Below are positions 26,130-33,369 of a DNA stretch of 64,000 nucleotides, piece after piece. The notes beneath the pieces were generated by a model. That model was not told the origin of the DNA and did no database searches. It was given only the letters and a program-made list of their open reading frames with translations. The position numbers and the translations under genes are program-made. Origin of the DNA: Pseudomonas citri (lineage in GTDB: Bacteria; Pseudomonadota; Gammaproteobacteria; Pseudomonadales; Pseudomonadaceae); NCBI RefSeq assembly GCF_025336485.1, contig NZ_JAODAB010000023.1:1-64000 (forward strand), read 5' to 3'. Position 1 is the first letter of the stretch; the number at the start of each line of letters is the position of its first letter.

Positions 26130-27941
26130 ATGATCGCTTGCCTGCGGCTGCTCTCCGCCCTTTGTCTCGCTGCCCTCCTGGCAGCCTGCGCCAGCTCGCC
26201 CTCGTCCAGCCTTGGCGAACTTCCACGGACCCCGGACGCCAGTATCGAGCAGTTGCTCGAACAAGCCGCCCAAAGCAAGGACCCGGAAAAAGCCGCCCTG
26301 CTGCGCCTGAGTGCCGCCGACCAGGCCTACCGCCAGGGCAATGCCGGCCAGTCTGCGCAGATCCTGCAGCAAGTGTCGATGGAACAGCTCAAACCCGGCC
26401 AGCAGATTTTTGCCAGCACGCTCTCGGCTGAACTGGCGATGACACGCAACCAGCCCAAGGCCGCCTTGACCGCCCTGAGTCATCCCAGCCAGCAGCACCT
26501 GAGCGAAATGCCAGCGGAGCAACAGGTTCGCACCGGCACCGTCCACGCCCGCGCCCTCGAGGCCGATGGCCAGACCCTGGCGGCGGCGAAGGAGCGAATC
26601 TTCATCGCCCCGCTGCTCAAGGATGACGCCGCGGCGAAGAACCACGAAGCGATCTGGTCGCTGATCGCCTCGCTCCCCACTGACCAGTTGCAACCGACAT
26701 CCGACGACGATCTCGGCGGCTGGCTGACCCTGGCCCGTGCCGTGAAGACCGCCGGCACCCTGGAACAGCAGCAAGCCGCCATCGACCACTGGCGCGAACA
26801 GAATCCGAAGCACCCCGCCGCCCAGCAACTGCCTACCCCACTGGTCAAGCTCAAGGAACTGGCGAGCCAACCCCTGAGCAAGATCGCCCTGTTGCTGCCA
26901 CAGAACGGCCCCCTGGCATCGGTCGCCAAGGCCCTGCGCGAAGGTTTCATGGCCTCGCACTATCAGGCTCAACAGGCCGGGCAGAAGCCGCCGAGCATCC
27001 AGCTCTATGACAGCTCCAGCCTGACTTCCATGGATGAGTTCTATCGCAAGGCCCAGGCCGACGGCGTACAACTGGTCGTCGGCCCACTGGAAAAACCACT
27101 GGTCAAACAGATCAGCGCCCGTGCGCAACTGCCGATCACAACCCTCGCGCTCAACTACAGCGAAAGCCCGCAGAACCCACCGCAGCTATTCCAGTTTGGC
27201 CTCGCGCCCGAGGATGAAGCCCGTGAAGTGTCCCGTCGCGCCCGCGCCGACGGCCTGCATCGCGCCGCCGCCATGGTACCGAAAGGCGAACTGGGCGATC
27301 GCATCCTGAAGGCCTTCAGCCAGGACTGGCAGGCCAACGGCGGCACCGTCGTCGCCATTGAACGGGTCGACCAGCCGGTGCAACTGGCCCAGCAGATCGC
27401 CGACATGTTCCAACTGCGCCAGAGCGAAGGTCGCGCCAAGAGCCTGCAAAACACCGTCGGCACCACCGTCGCGGCGCAACCGTCCCGCCGCCAGGACATC
27501 GAGTTCATTTTCCTCGCGTCGACTCCGCAGCAAGCCCAGCAGATCAAGCCAACGCTTAACTTCCAGTACGCGGGCGACGTGCCGGTCTACGCAACGTCCC
27601 TGGTGTACAGCGCCAGCGGCGACCAGAACCAGTACAGCGACATGAACGGCATCCGTTTCTGTGAAACCCCTTGGCTGCTGGATGCCAACGACCCGCTGCG
27701 CAAGCAAGTCACCGCCCAATGGCCCCAGGCGGGCGGCCCCCTGGGCCGACTGTACGCGCTGGGCGTAGACGCCTATCGCCTCGCTCCACGCCTGGGCCAG
27801 CTCAAGACACTGCCGGACAGTCGCATCGAAGGCCTGTCGGGCAGCCTGGCGGTATCCCAATCCCAGCGCGTGCAGCGGCAGCTGCCATGGGCGGAGTTCG
27901 CCAACGGCCAGGTGCAGCGTCTGCCGGACACCCAGCGCTGA
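26130..27941 (+). CDS. lpoA: Outer-membrane lipoprotein LpoA (penicillin-binding protein activator)
   Basis: Lipoprotein that activates PBP1a from the outer membrane; some annotations call it a COG3107 LppC/YraM protein. About 603 aa from the ATG at 26130. It has a signal peptide with lipobox LLAAC (Cys20), an N-terminal TPR-like helical half (about 40-250), then a periplasmic-binding-protein-like half beginning near KIALLLPQNGPLASVAKALREGF. The stop overlaps yraN (TGATG). The lpoA-yraN-diaA-dolP order after rsmI is conserved among gammaproteobacteria. Confidence 0.94.
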   Translation: MIACLRLLSALCLAALLAACASSPSSSLGELPRTPDASIEQLLEQAAQSKDPEKAALLRLSAADQAYRQGNAGQSAQILQQVSMEQLKPGQQIFASTLSAELAMTRNQPKAALTALSHPSQQHLSEMPAEQQVRTGTVHARALEADGQTLAAAKERIFIAPLLKDDAAAKNHEAIWSLIASLPTDQLQPTSDDDLGGWLTLARAVKTAGTLEQQQAAIDHWREQNPKHPAAQQLPTPLVKLKELASQPLSKIALLLPQNGPLASVAKALREGFMASHYQAQQAGQKPPSIQLYDSSSLTSMDEFYRKAQADGVQLVVGPLEKPLVKQISARAQLPITTLALNYSESPQNPPQLFQFGLAPEDEAREVSRRARADGLHRAAAMVPKGELGDRILKAFSQDWQANGGTVVAIERVDQPVQLAQQIADMFQLRQSEGRAKSLQNTVGTTVAAQPSRRQDIEFIFLASTPQQAQQIKPTLNFQYAGDVPVYATSLVYSASGDQNQYSDMNGIRFCETPWLLDANDPLRKQVTAQWPQAGGPLGRLYALGVDAYRLAPRLGQLKTLPDSRIEGLSGSLAVSQSQRVQRQLPWAEFANGQVQRLPDTQR

Positions 27942-28303
27942 TGCCTGAGCGGTCACGCCAGCAAAGCGGACGAGATGCCGAGGGCCTGGCCCTCGCGCAT
28001 CTCGAGCAACAAGGCCTGCGGCTGCTGGCGCAAAACTGGTTGTGCAAACGCGGCGAGCTTGATCTGGTCATGCTTGACGGCGATACAGTAGTATTCGTCG
28101 AAGTCCGCTACAGAAAAAATACCCAATGGGGTGGCGCCCTCGATAGCATCGACGAGCGCAAGCGCCGCAAGCTGGTTTTCGCCGCACAGTATTTCCTGCA
28201 ACGCGAGTCTCGCTGGGCCGATCACCCTTGCCGCTTCGACGTGGTGGCCATCGACAGCAGCGCCGAGCAGTTGAACTGGCTGCAAAACGCCTTCGACAGC
28301 TGA
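27941..28303 (+). CDS. yraN: YraN family endonuclease-fold protein
   Basis: UPF0102 protein of unknown cellular role with a restriction-endonuclease-like fold. 120 aa from the ATG at 27941; the longer frame upstream is lpoA out of frame. The family core is clear: LLAQNWLCKRGELDLVMLD, then VVFVEVRYRKNTQWGGALDSI (the D..EVR catalytic-type residues) and RFDVVAID. TGATG overlap with lpoA. Confidence 0.93.
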   Translation: MPERSRQQSGRDAEGLALAHLEQQGLRLLAQNWLCKRGELDLVMLDGDTVVFVEVRYRKNTQWGGALDSIDERKRRKLVFAAQYFLQRESRWADHPCRFDVVAIDSSAEQLNWLQNAFDS

Positions 28304-28415
28304 AGGCCCAGCGCCCATGACGAGCCACGCCGGACACCTTCACCCAATTTTTGCTCTTTGCTTTGCGCGCCGCACAGGTTTGTGTCGATAAGCCGCGCCA
28401 CTTAAGGTCACACAG

Positions 28416-29009
28416 ATGGACATGCAATCGCGAATCCGCCAGCTTTTTCAGGCCAGCATCGACACCAAGCAGCAGGCGATGGACGTACTTGCACCGCACA
28501 TCGAGCAAGCCAGCCAAGTGATGGTCAACGCACTGCTCAACGAGGGCAAGATGCTCTCCTGCGGTAATGGCGGTTCAGCCGGCGACGCCCAGCACTTCTC
28601 ATCGGAGCTGCTCAATCGCTTCGAGCGCGAGCGCCCGAGCCTGCCGGCCATCGCCCTGACCACCGACAGCTCGACGATCACCTCGATCGCCAATGACTAC
28701 AGCTACAACGAAGTCTTTTCCAAACAGATCCGCGCCCTGGGCCAGCCCGGCGACGTGCTGCTGGCGATCTCCACCAGCGGCAATTCAGCCAATATTATTC
28801 AAGCGATCCAGGCCGCACATGATCGCGAAATGATTGTCGTAGCATTGACCGGTCGAGACGGCGGCGGCATGGCATCGCTGCTATTGCCTGAAGACGTCGA
28901 GATTCGCGTACCGGCCAATGTCACCGCACGTATCCAGGAAGTCCACCTGCTGGCGATCCACTGCCTTTGCGACTTGATCGACAGCCAATTGTTCGGGAGT
29001 GAAGAATGA
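28416..29009 (+). CDS. gmhA: SIS-domain protein, phosphoheptose isomerase GmhA / DiaA-like
   Basis: 197 aa SIS-domain protein. GmhA isomerises sedoheptulose-7-phosphate for LPS heptose; its paralogue DiaA binds DnaA and times replication. The sequence shows the SIS phosphate loops LSCGNGGSAGDAQHFSSELL and ISTSGNSANIIQAI, and ALTTDSSTITSIANDYSY. Context (between yraN and dolP) matches diaA in E. coli, while Pseudomonas annotations usually call this gene gmhA. I cannot decide between the two from sequence alone. ATGA overlap with dolP. Confidence 0.85.
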   Translation: MDMQSRIRQLFQASIDTKQQAMDVLAPHIEQASQVMVNALLNEGKMLSCGNGGSAGDAQHFSSELLNRFERERPSLPAIALTTDSSTITSIANDYSYNEVFSKQIRALGQPGDVLLAISTSGNSANIIQAIQAAHDREMIVVALTGRDGGGMASLLLPEDVEIRVPANVTARIQEVHLLAIHCLCDLIDSQLFGSEE

Positions 29010-29584
29010 CCCCTAATCGCCTCGGCCTTCTGGCCCTGACCCTGTGCCTTGGCATCAGCGGCTGTACCTCGGTGGTTAACGCCAGCCGGGAAGCACCGAT
29101 CGAAGATGACCGCGGCACCCGCACCTTCGGTAGCAAGATCGACGACTCGCTGATCGAAACCAAGGCCGGCGTGAACATCGCCAAGGCCGACCCGGATCTG
29201 GACAACAACTCGCACATCGTCGTCACCAGCTTCAACGGTGTGGTGCTGCTGGCCGGCCAGACCCCGCGTGCCGACCTCAAGGCCAAGGCCGAGCAGGCCG
29301 CCAGCGCCGTGCAACGGGTCAAGACCGTGCATAACGAACTGCAGGTGTTGCAGCCCTCCTCGCTGCTGGCGCGCCAGAACGACACCTGGCTGACCACCAA
29401 GATCAAGACCCAGATGCTCACCGACGCCAGCATTCCTGGTTCGCGTATCAAGGTTGTAACTGAGAATGGCATCGTTTATCTGCTGGGGTTGCTGACCAAG
29501 CAGGAGGCTGCCCAGGCAACCAGTCTGGTGCAGGGGGTGTCCGGGGTGCAGAAGATCGTGAAGTTGTTTGAGTATATTGACTGA
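29006..29584 (+). CDS. dolP: BON-domain outer-membrane lipoprotein DolP (YraP)
   Basis: Lipoprotein with two BON domains that supports outer-membrane integrity; E. coli DolP localises to the division site. 192 aa. Signal peptide with lipobox LGISGC. BON1 is about residues 45-110 (SKIDDSLIETKAGVNIAKA..VVLLAGQTPRADLKAKAE) and BON2 about 125-190 (LTTKIKTQMLTD..GIVYLLGLLTKQEAAQAT). It overlaps the previous gene by 4 bp and is followed by a terminator. Confidence 0.93.
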   Translation: MTPNRLGLLALTLCLGISGCTSVVNASREAPIEDDRGTRTFGSKIDDSLIETKAGVNIAKADPDLDNNSHIVVTSFNGVVLLAGQTPRADLKAKAEQAASAVQRVKTVHNELQVLQPSSLLARQNDTWLTTKIKTQMLTDASIPGSRIKVVTENGIVYLLGLLTKQEAAQATSLVQGVSGVQKIVKLFEYID

Positions 29585-29630
29585 GGGTAGTTGCGGTTCT
29601 TGATGCTGCTGCGCTTGGCTTGGCTGGAAA

Positions 29631-29669
29631 AACGGTGCTTCTTCGTATGGGGGGAGCGCCGTTTTTTTT
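29631..29669 (+). terminator. Terminator of the lpoA-dolP operon
   Basis: AACGGTGC pairs with GCGCCGTT around a 17-nt loop and is followed by eight T on the plus strand, about 45 bp after the dolP stop. Confidence 0.8.
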
Positions 29670-29680
29670 GATTGGTTGGT

Positions 29681-30013
29681 GTGTATATCCGTTTCTGCGG
29701 TAACGGCTGCTTGGGGTTCCGCCCTTACGGCGGGTCACTTTCGAAAAGCGCGAAAGTAACCAAAGCGCTCTTGCCCCACCACTGGGCACCTCGCCAAGGC
29801 TCGGTGTTCCCTCACTCCGGCATTGCTCCGTGGGCCCGCCGCGAAGGGCCATCCATGGCCCAGCGCGGCTATCCCGGCATCCATGCCGGGATGCCCACTA
29901 CGCAATGCCTGCGTTCGGCCCTTGTGGTTAATGGGGCGCTCAAGATCAAAAGCCAAAGCAAAGCAAAGCAAAGCAAAGCAAAGCAAAAGCGAGGCGGCCT
30001 GGCGGCCGGGCTG
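29681..30013 (+). repeat. Dispersed ~300-bp intergenic repeat, copy B
   Basis: Same element as at 6,077, in the same orientation. It opens with GTGTATATCCGTT, holds the ATCCCGGCAT/ATGCCGGGAT palindrome and ends in a tandem AAAGC array (about seven units). Unlike copy A, it continues into GCGAGGCGG(C/T)CT and CGGCC, shared with copy C. It shares long identical runs with copies A and C. The frames open in it are not supported as genes. Confidence 0.8.
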
Positions 30014-30040
30014 TCTCTCCCGGCTGTGCCAGAATTTCAC

Positions 30041-30070
30041 TGTGGGAGCAAAGCTTGCTCGCGATGACGG
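30041..30070 (+). repeat. REP element
   Basis: TGTGGGAGCAAAGCTTGCTC followed by GCGATGACGG: an imperfect GAGCAA/TTGCTC palindrome with the common REP flank. Its orientation is opposite to the two REPs at 30,905 and 30,976. Confidence 0.8.
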
Positions 30071-30104
30071 TGCCCCAGTCAACATCAATGCTACTGACCT
30101 GACG

Positions 30105-30464
30105 CTATCGCGGGTCGACGTTATCCAGCACTTGGTTGGCCAGTAGCGAACTCAGCTCGATCAACTGCTGAATGCCAAGCGCCAAATGACGCCGTGAGCC
30201 GTCCAGGTCGAATGCGAGTTCGTTGGCCATGGCGTCCGCCGAGGCCAGGGTTTCGCTGAGGTTGGCGAGCAGGCATTCGTTATCGAGGCCTTTCACGACG
30301 GTGAATACCTGGCCCGGTTTTGGCGTGTCTTGGGATTTATCCGGCTTCGGCAGTAAGTAGTGATCAAGCACGCGTTGGGTAGTTTCGTCTTGCTTCTTGG
30401 CTTTGGATTTTGCGGACTGCGAGGGGGAATCTGTTTCTGGGGGATTCGGAGTTATTTTGTACAT
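30105..30464 (-). CDS. DUF6124 (formerly DUF3077) family protein
   Basis: 119-aa small soluble protein of a family seen in many Pseudomonas genomes, often in several copies; function unknown. The N-terminal half is K/S/P-rich and low-complexity. The C-terminal half (about 55-118) carries the family pattern LLANLSETLASADAMANELAFDLDG followed by SRRHLALGIQQLIELSSLL and is predicted helical, without membrane segments. The start at 30464 has AAGGGA eight nucleotides upstream. It is preceded by a long structured leader. Inverted repeats (copies B and C, plus REPs) flank the whole locus. Confidence 0.8.
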   Translation of the reverse strand: MYKITPNPPETDSPSQSAKSKAKKQDETTQRVLDHYLLPKPDKSQDTPKPGQVFTVVKGLDNECLLANLSETLASADAMANELAFDLDGSRRHLALGIQQLIELSSLLANQVLDNVDPR

Positions 30465-30690
30465 TTTTACGTTCCCTTAAGTTTAGTAGGCAGCTACCGT
30501 CTCGCTACTAAACGAAAGGAGGCAGCTGTGCGCAAGTTAGTAGACCGGTAAGGCAACGGAAAACCCGGCGCACCCGAAGGCGCCATGCGCACAGCCACCA
30601 TCAAGTGCAGGCGAAGGCCTGACTGATGAGACTCATGCAACCGTTGCAATTACCGGGCTACTAAACCCGACCACTGATGAGCAGTGGCAG
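30465..30690 (-). promoter_or_regulatory. Candidate structured leader RNA of the DUF6124 gene
   Basis: The minus-strand RNA contains four alternating complementary boxes: GUUUAGUAG (30666-30658), CUACUAAC (30543-30536), GUUUAGUAG (30513-30505) and CUACUAAAC (30489-30481), the last touching the Shine-Dalgarno sequence AAGGGA. Box 1 with box 2 extends into a long stem via CCGGUAA/UUACCGG and CAACGG/CCGUUG. Box 3 with box 4 makes a hairpin next to the ribosome-binding site. Pairing box 2 with box 3, or 1 with 4, would be exclusive alternatives. A local hairpin CCACTG-CTCAT-CAGTGG (complement of 30671-30687) lies upstream. No known riboswitch class is recognised. Confidence 0.55.
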
Positions 30691-30904
30691 GCAAGACAAT
30701 AGAACCCAGGGACAAGGCGCACAAGCGGGCGGATTCTGGCGTAGTTGTAGGCAAAGGCGCAAGGATGTGTGGGGTTGCGCGGGCAAAATGGTCAGGTTGA
30801 ACATTTATCTGAAAGCACAGGAATGGGTGTCGCAATCCAGGGCTGTTCGGCCACGACATTCGCTTCATCAGGGATGATTCCTTGAGAGATAGCTTGGCTA
30901 CCAG

Positions 30905-30935
30905 GCCGCCATCGCGAGCAGGCTCGCTCCTACAA
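30905..30935 (-). repeat. REP element
   Basis: CGCGAGCAGGCTCGCTCCTACA type REP palindrome, inverted relative to the REP at 30,041. The stretch 30,691-30,904 before it holds the presumed promoter of the DUF6124 gene, but no convincing -35/-10 pair was found there. Confidence 0.8.
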
Positions 30936-30975
30936 TGAGATCGGGGTACAACCGCAGGAGATTGATCGGCGCTAG

Positions 30976-31007
30976 GCCGCCTCGCGAGCAAGCTTTGCTC
31001 CCACAGG
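30976..31007 (-). repeat. REP element
   Basis: CGCGAGCAAGCTTTGCTCCC palindrome with flanking CACAGG, same orientation as the REP at 30,905, about 70 bp away. Confidence 0.8.
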
Positions 31008-31025
31008 TGGATTCAGGTACTGCCG

Positions 31026-31360
31026 GAAAAGTCAGGCCGGCCGTTAGACCGCCTCGCTTTGGCTCTTGATCTTGATCTTGATCTTGATCTTAGGCGCCCC
31101 ATTAACCACAAGGGCCGAACGCAGGCGTTGCGCAGTGGGCATCCCGGCATGGATGCCGGGATAGCCGCGCTGGGCCATGGAGGGCCCTTCGCGGCGGGCC
31201 CACGGAGCAATGCCGGAGTGAGGGAACACCTCGCCGAGGCGAGGTGCCCAGTGGTGGGGCGAAGCCTTTTTTGCTTACTTTTTTTGGCGTTTGAAAAAAA
31301 GTGAGCCGCCGTCAGGGCGGAACCCTAAGCAGCCGTTACCGAAGAAACGGCTATACACAC
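31026..31360 (-). repeat. Dispersed ~300-bp intergenic repeat, copy C (inverted)
   Basis: Reverse-oriented copy of the element at 6,077 and 29,681. Reading the minus strand from 31,360 it opens GTGTGTATAGCCG and holds the CCGGCAT palindrome. Where the other copies have AAAGC units it carries a tandem ATCAAG array (about four units), then GCGAGGCGGTCT. With copy B it forms a pair of inverted repeats about 1 kb apart enclosing the DUF6124 locus. Confidence 0.8.
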
Positions 31361-31387
31361 AAATCCCACCGCAAACACCCGCTCCCC

Positions 31388-31801
31388 CTACTTCACCACC
31401 TTAAGACTAGGCCGCCCACTAGGCCGCGGCGGCTCATCATCCGGTGGCGGCAGATCATCATCCGCCTCGTACTCATCCTCGCCATCCAGCGGCGCCTCAA
31501 GCTCAAACACCATGCCCTGCCCGTTCTCCCGGGCATAAATCCCCAGGATCGCCGCAATAGGCACATACAACGTATGCGGTACGCCACCAAAGCGCCCCTC
31601 GAAACTGACCGCATCGTTGTCCATGTGCAAATGACGCACGGCAACCGGCGATACGTTCAGGACAATCTGTCCGTCATTGGCAAACCCTTGCGGCACCTGT
31701 ACCGACGGGTACTCGGCATTGACCAGCATGTGCGGGGTGCAATCGTTGTCCACAATCCACTCGTAGAGCGCGCGGACCAGATAAGGTCGACTGGAGTTCA
31801 T
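31388..31801 (-). CDS. sspB: ClpXP protease specificity-enhancing factor SspB
   Basis: Adaptor that delivers ssrA-tagged proteins to ClpXP. 137 aa. The N-terminal Sm-like substrate-binding domain (1-110: SSRPYLVRALYEWIVDN, TPHMLVNAEYP) is followed by an acidic, flexible linker rich in D/E and a C-terminal PSLKVVK peptide of the ClpX-docking type. It follows sspA by 16 bp. Confidence 0.96.
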   Translation of the reverse strand: MNSSRPYLVRALYEWIVDNDCTPHMLVNAEYPSVQVPQGFANDGQIVLNVSPVAVRHLHMDNDAVSFEGRFGGVPHTLYVPIAAILGIYARENGQGMVFELEAPLDGEDEYEADDDLPPPDDEPPRPSGRPSLKVVK

Positions 31802-31817
31802 AGCGGCTCCCTAAGCC

Positions 31818-32435
31818 TTAGCGCATGTCGCGTTCGACACCAGACAGACTCGCCTGGAAAGCCTCACGCGCAAATTGGCGCTCCATATAATCAAGCAACG
31901 GCTTGGCGGGCCGTGGCAGTTCGATACCCAGAATCGGCAAACGCCAGAGTATGGGCAATAGGCAGCAATCCACCAGACTTTGTTCCTCACTGAGAAAAAA
32001 CGGCTTGTCGATGAACAGCGGCGATACGCCCGTCAGGCTCTCACGCAACTCTTTACGCGCCACAACCCGTGCCGGCTCCTTGGTCTTTGGGTCCAGGATC
32101 AGGTCCACCAACCCGCACCAGTCACGCTGGATACGATGGATCAACAGACGACTGTTGGCGCGCGCGACAGGATACACCGGCAGCAAAGGCGGATGCGGAT
32201 AACGCTCATCCAGGTATTCCATCACCACGGTCGACTCCCACAATGCCAGGTCACGATCGACCAGCGTGGGCAGGCTGCCGTAAGGGTTCACCTCGATCAG
32301 CTTCGGCGGCTGACGACCCGCATCGACATAAATGATCTCGGCGCTGACACCCTTCTCTGCCAGTACGATGCGTACCCGGTGGGAATAGTGGTCGGCGGGG
32401 TCGGAGTAACAGGCCAACCGATTGGTCACGCCCAT
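31818..32435 (-). CDS. sspA: Stringent starvation protein A (GST-fold RNA polymerase-associated)
   Basis: RNA polymerase-binding protein of glutathione-S-transferase fold that affects stationary-phase transcription and virulence gene control. 205 aa. The thioredoxin-like N-terminus has CYSDPADHYSHRVRIVLAEKG and the PYGSLPTLVDRDLALWES motif. The helical C-domain follows. It stands downstream of petABC, separated by a long terminator hairpin, and is followed by sspB. Confidence 0.96.
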   Translation of the reverse strand: MGVTNRLACYSDPADHYSHRVRIVLAEKGVSAEIIYVDAGRQPPKLIEVNPYGSLPTLVDRDLALWESTVVMEYLDERYPHPPLLPVYPVARANSRLLIHRIQRDWCGLVDLILDPKTKEPARVVARKELRESLTGVSPLFIDKPFFLSEEQSLVDCCLLPILWRLPILGIELPRPAKPLLDYMERQFAREAFQASLSGVERDMR

Positions 32436-32477
32436 GGCGATCCTCCTCGCTTGTTGAAATTATCGAAAAACGGAAAA

Positions 32478-32560
32478 GCGCGCGCGCCCAGAGGGCGTCT
32501 CCCGTAACACCTGGTCGACCAGGCTCGTTACACTTTCAGAGACGCCCTTGGGCGCGCGCG
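32478..32560 (-). terminator. Very long terminator-like hairpin between petC and sspA
   Basis: Arms of about 21-22 bp (32480-32501 and 32539-32560) are complementary except for one extra base. They are GC-rich (GCGCGCGCCCAGAGGGCGTC). Inside, GTAAC pairs with GTTAC, and a perfect 14-bp palindrome CCTGGTCGACCAGG (32510-32523) forms the tip. On the minus strand the stem is followed by CTTTTCCGTTTTTC, a U-tract. It likely ends the petABC message and shapes the sspA 5' region. Confidence 0.7.
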
Positions 32561-32586
32561 ATTAACAGCAACGGCTTACAGCTTTA

Positions 32587-33369
32587 TCAATGCACGTCTT
32601 TCCAGTATTCACGCTTGAGCAGATAGGCGAATACGAAGAAGAACGCCAGGTACAGCAATACATAGGTACCGATGCGCTGATGCTCCAGCTTCACCGGGTT
32701 GGCCGAGTAGGCCAGGAAGGTCACCAGGTTCTTGACCTTCTCGTCGAACTGCTCAGGCGTCAGGCTGCCGGAGTTCGGCACCACGGTCAACTGATCGCAA
32801 GCCTCATGGGTCAAGGCGGTGCCGGTCAGCGGGTCGTATTGCTTCTTGCCGTGTTCGACGACTTGAACCTGTTTGCAACCTACCACTTGGCGACCCTGCA
32901 GGCCGACCAGGACGTTTGGCATGCCGACGTTCGGGAAGACCTTGTTGTTCACGCCCCATGGACGCGCCGGGTCTTCATAGAACGAACGCAGGTAACCGTA
33001 GAGCCAATCGGTACCGCGCACACGCGCCACCAGGGTCAGGTCGGGTGGCGCAGCGCCGAACCAGGTCTTGGCGTCTGCGGGCTGCATGCCAGAGTTCATG
33101 TGGTCGCCCAGCTTGGCGCCAGTGAACACCAGCTTCTCAAGCATCAGCTCATGGGGGATGCCCAGGTCATCGGCCACACGCTCATAGCGCTGGAACTTGG
33201 CACTGTGGCAACCCATGCAGTAGTTGGCGAACGTCCGCGCGCCGTCCTGCATGGCAGCCTTGTCGGAAACGTCGATGTCGACTTTTTCCAGCTCCGGACC
33301 ACCGTGTTCAGCCGCAAAGGACAGCACAGGCATAGCAGCAAGAATCAGTACAGCAAATAACTTTTTCAT
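32587..33369 (-). CDS. petC: Cytochrome c1 of the bc1 complex
   Basis: Heme c subunit of ubiquinol-cytochrome c reductase. 260 aa from the ATG at 33369; upstream frame is petB out of frame. It has a cleavable signal peptide (MKKLFAVLILAAMPVLSFAA), the heme motif CMGCH in FANYCMGCHSAKFQRY, a methionine ligand region further on, and a C-terminal anchor helix (TYVLLYLAFFFVFAYLL). TGATG overlap with petB. Confidence 0.97.
   Translation of the reverse strand: MKKLFAVLILAAMPVLSFAAEHGGPELEKVDIDVSDKAAMQDGARTFANYCMGCHSAKFQRYERVADDLGIPHELMLEKLVFTGAKLGDHMNSGMQPADAKTWFGAAPPDLTLVARVRGTDWLYGYLRSFYEDPARPWGVNNKVFPNVGMPNVLVGLQGRQVVGCKQVQVVEHGKKQYDPLTGTALTHEACDQLTVVPNSGSLTPEQFDEKVKNLVTFLAYSANPVKLEHQRIGTYVLLYLAFFFVFAYLLKREYWKDVH

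Noticed and set aside
29672..30067. Small open frames within the dispersed repeat copies (also 6,071-6,427 and 31,059-31,304)
   Set aside because: The frames differ in phase and end between copies, lack ribosome-binding sites and contain the palindromes and tandem arrays of the element; not supported as proteins.
31060..31093. Tandem TCTTGA units considered as part of a CRISPR-like array
   Set aside because: Six-base units without spacers; a simple sequence array.
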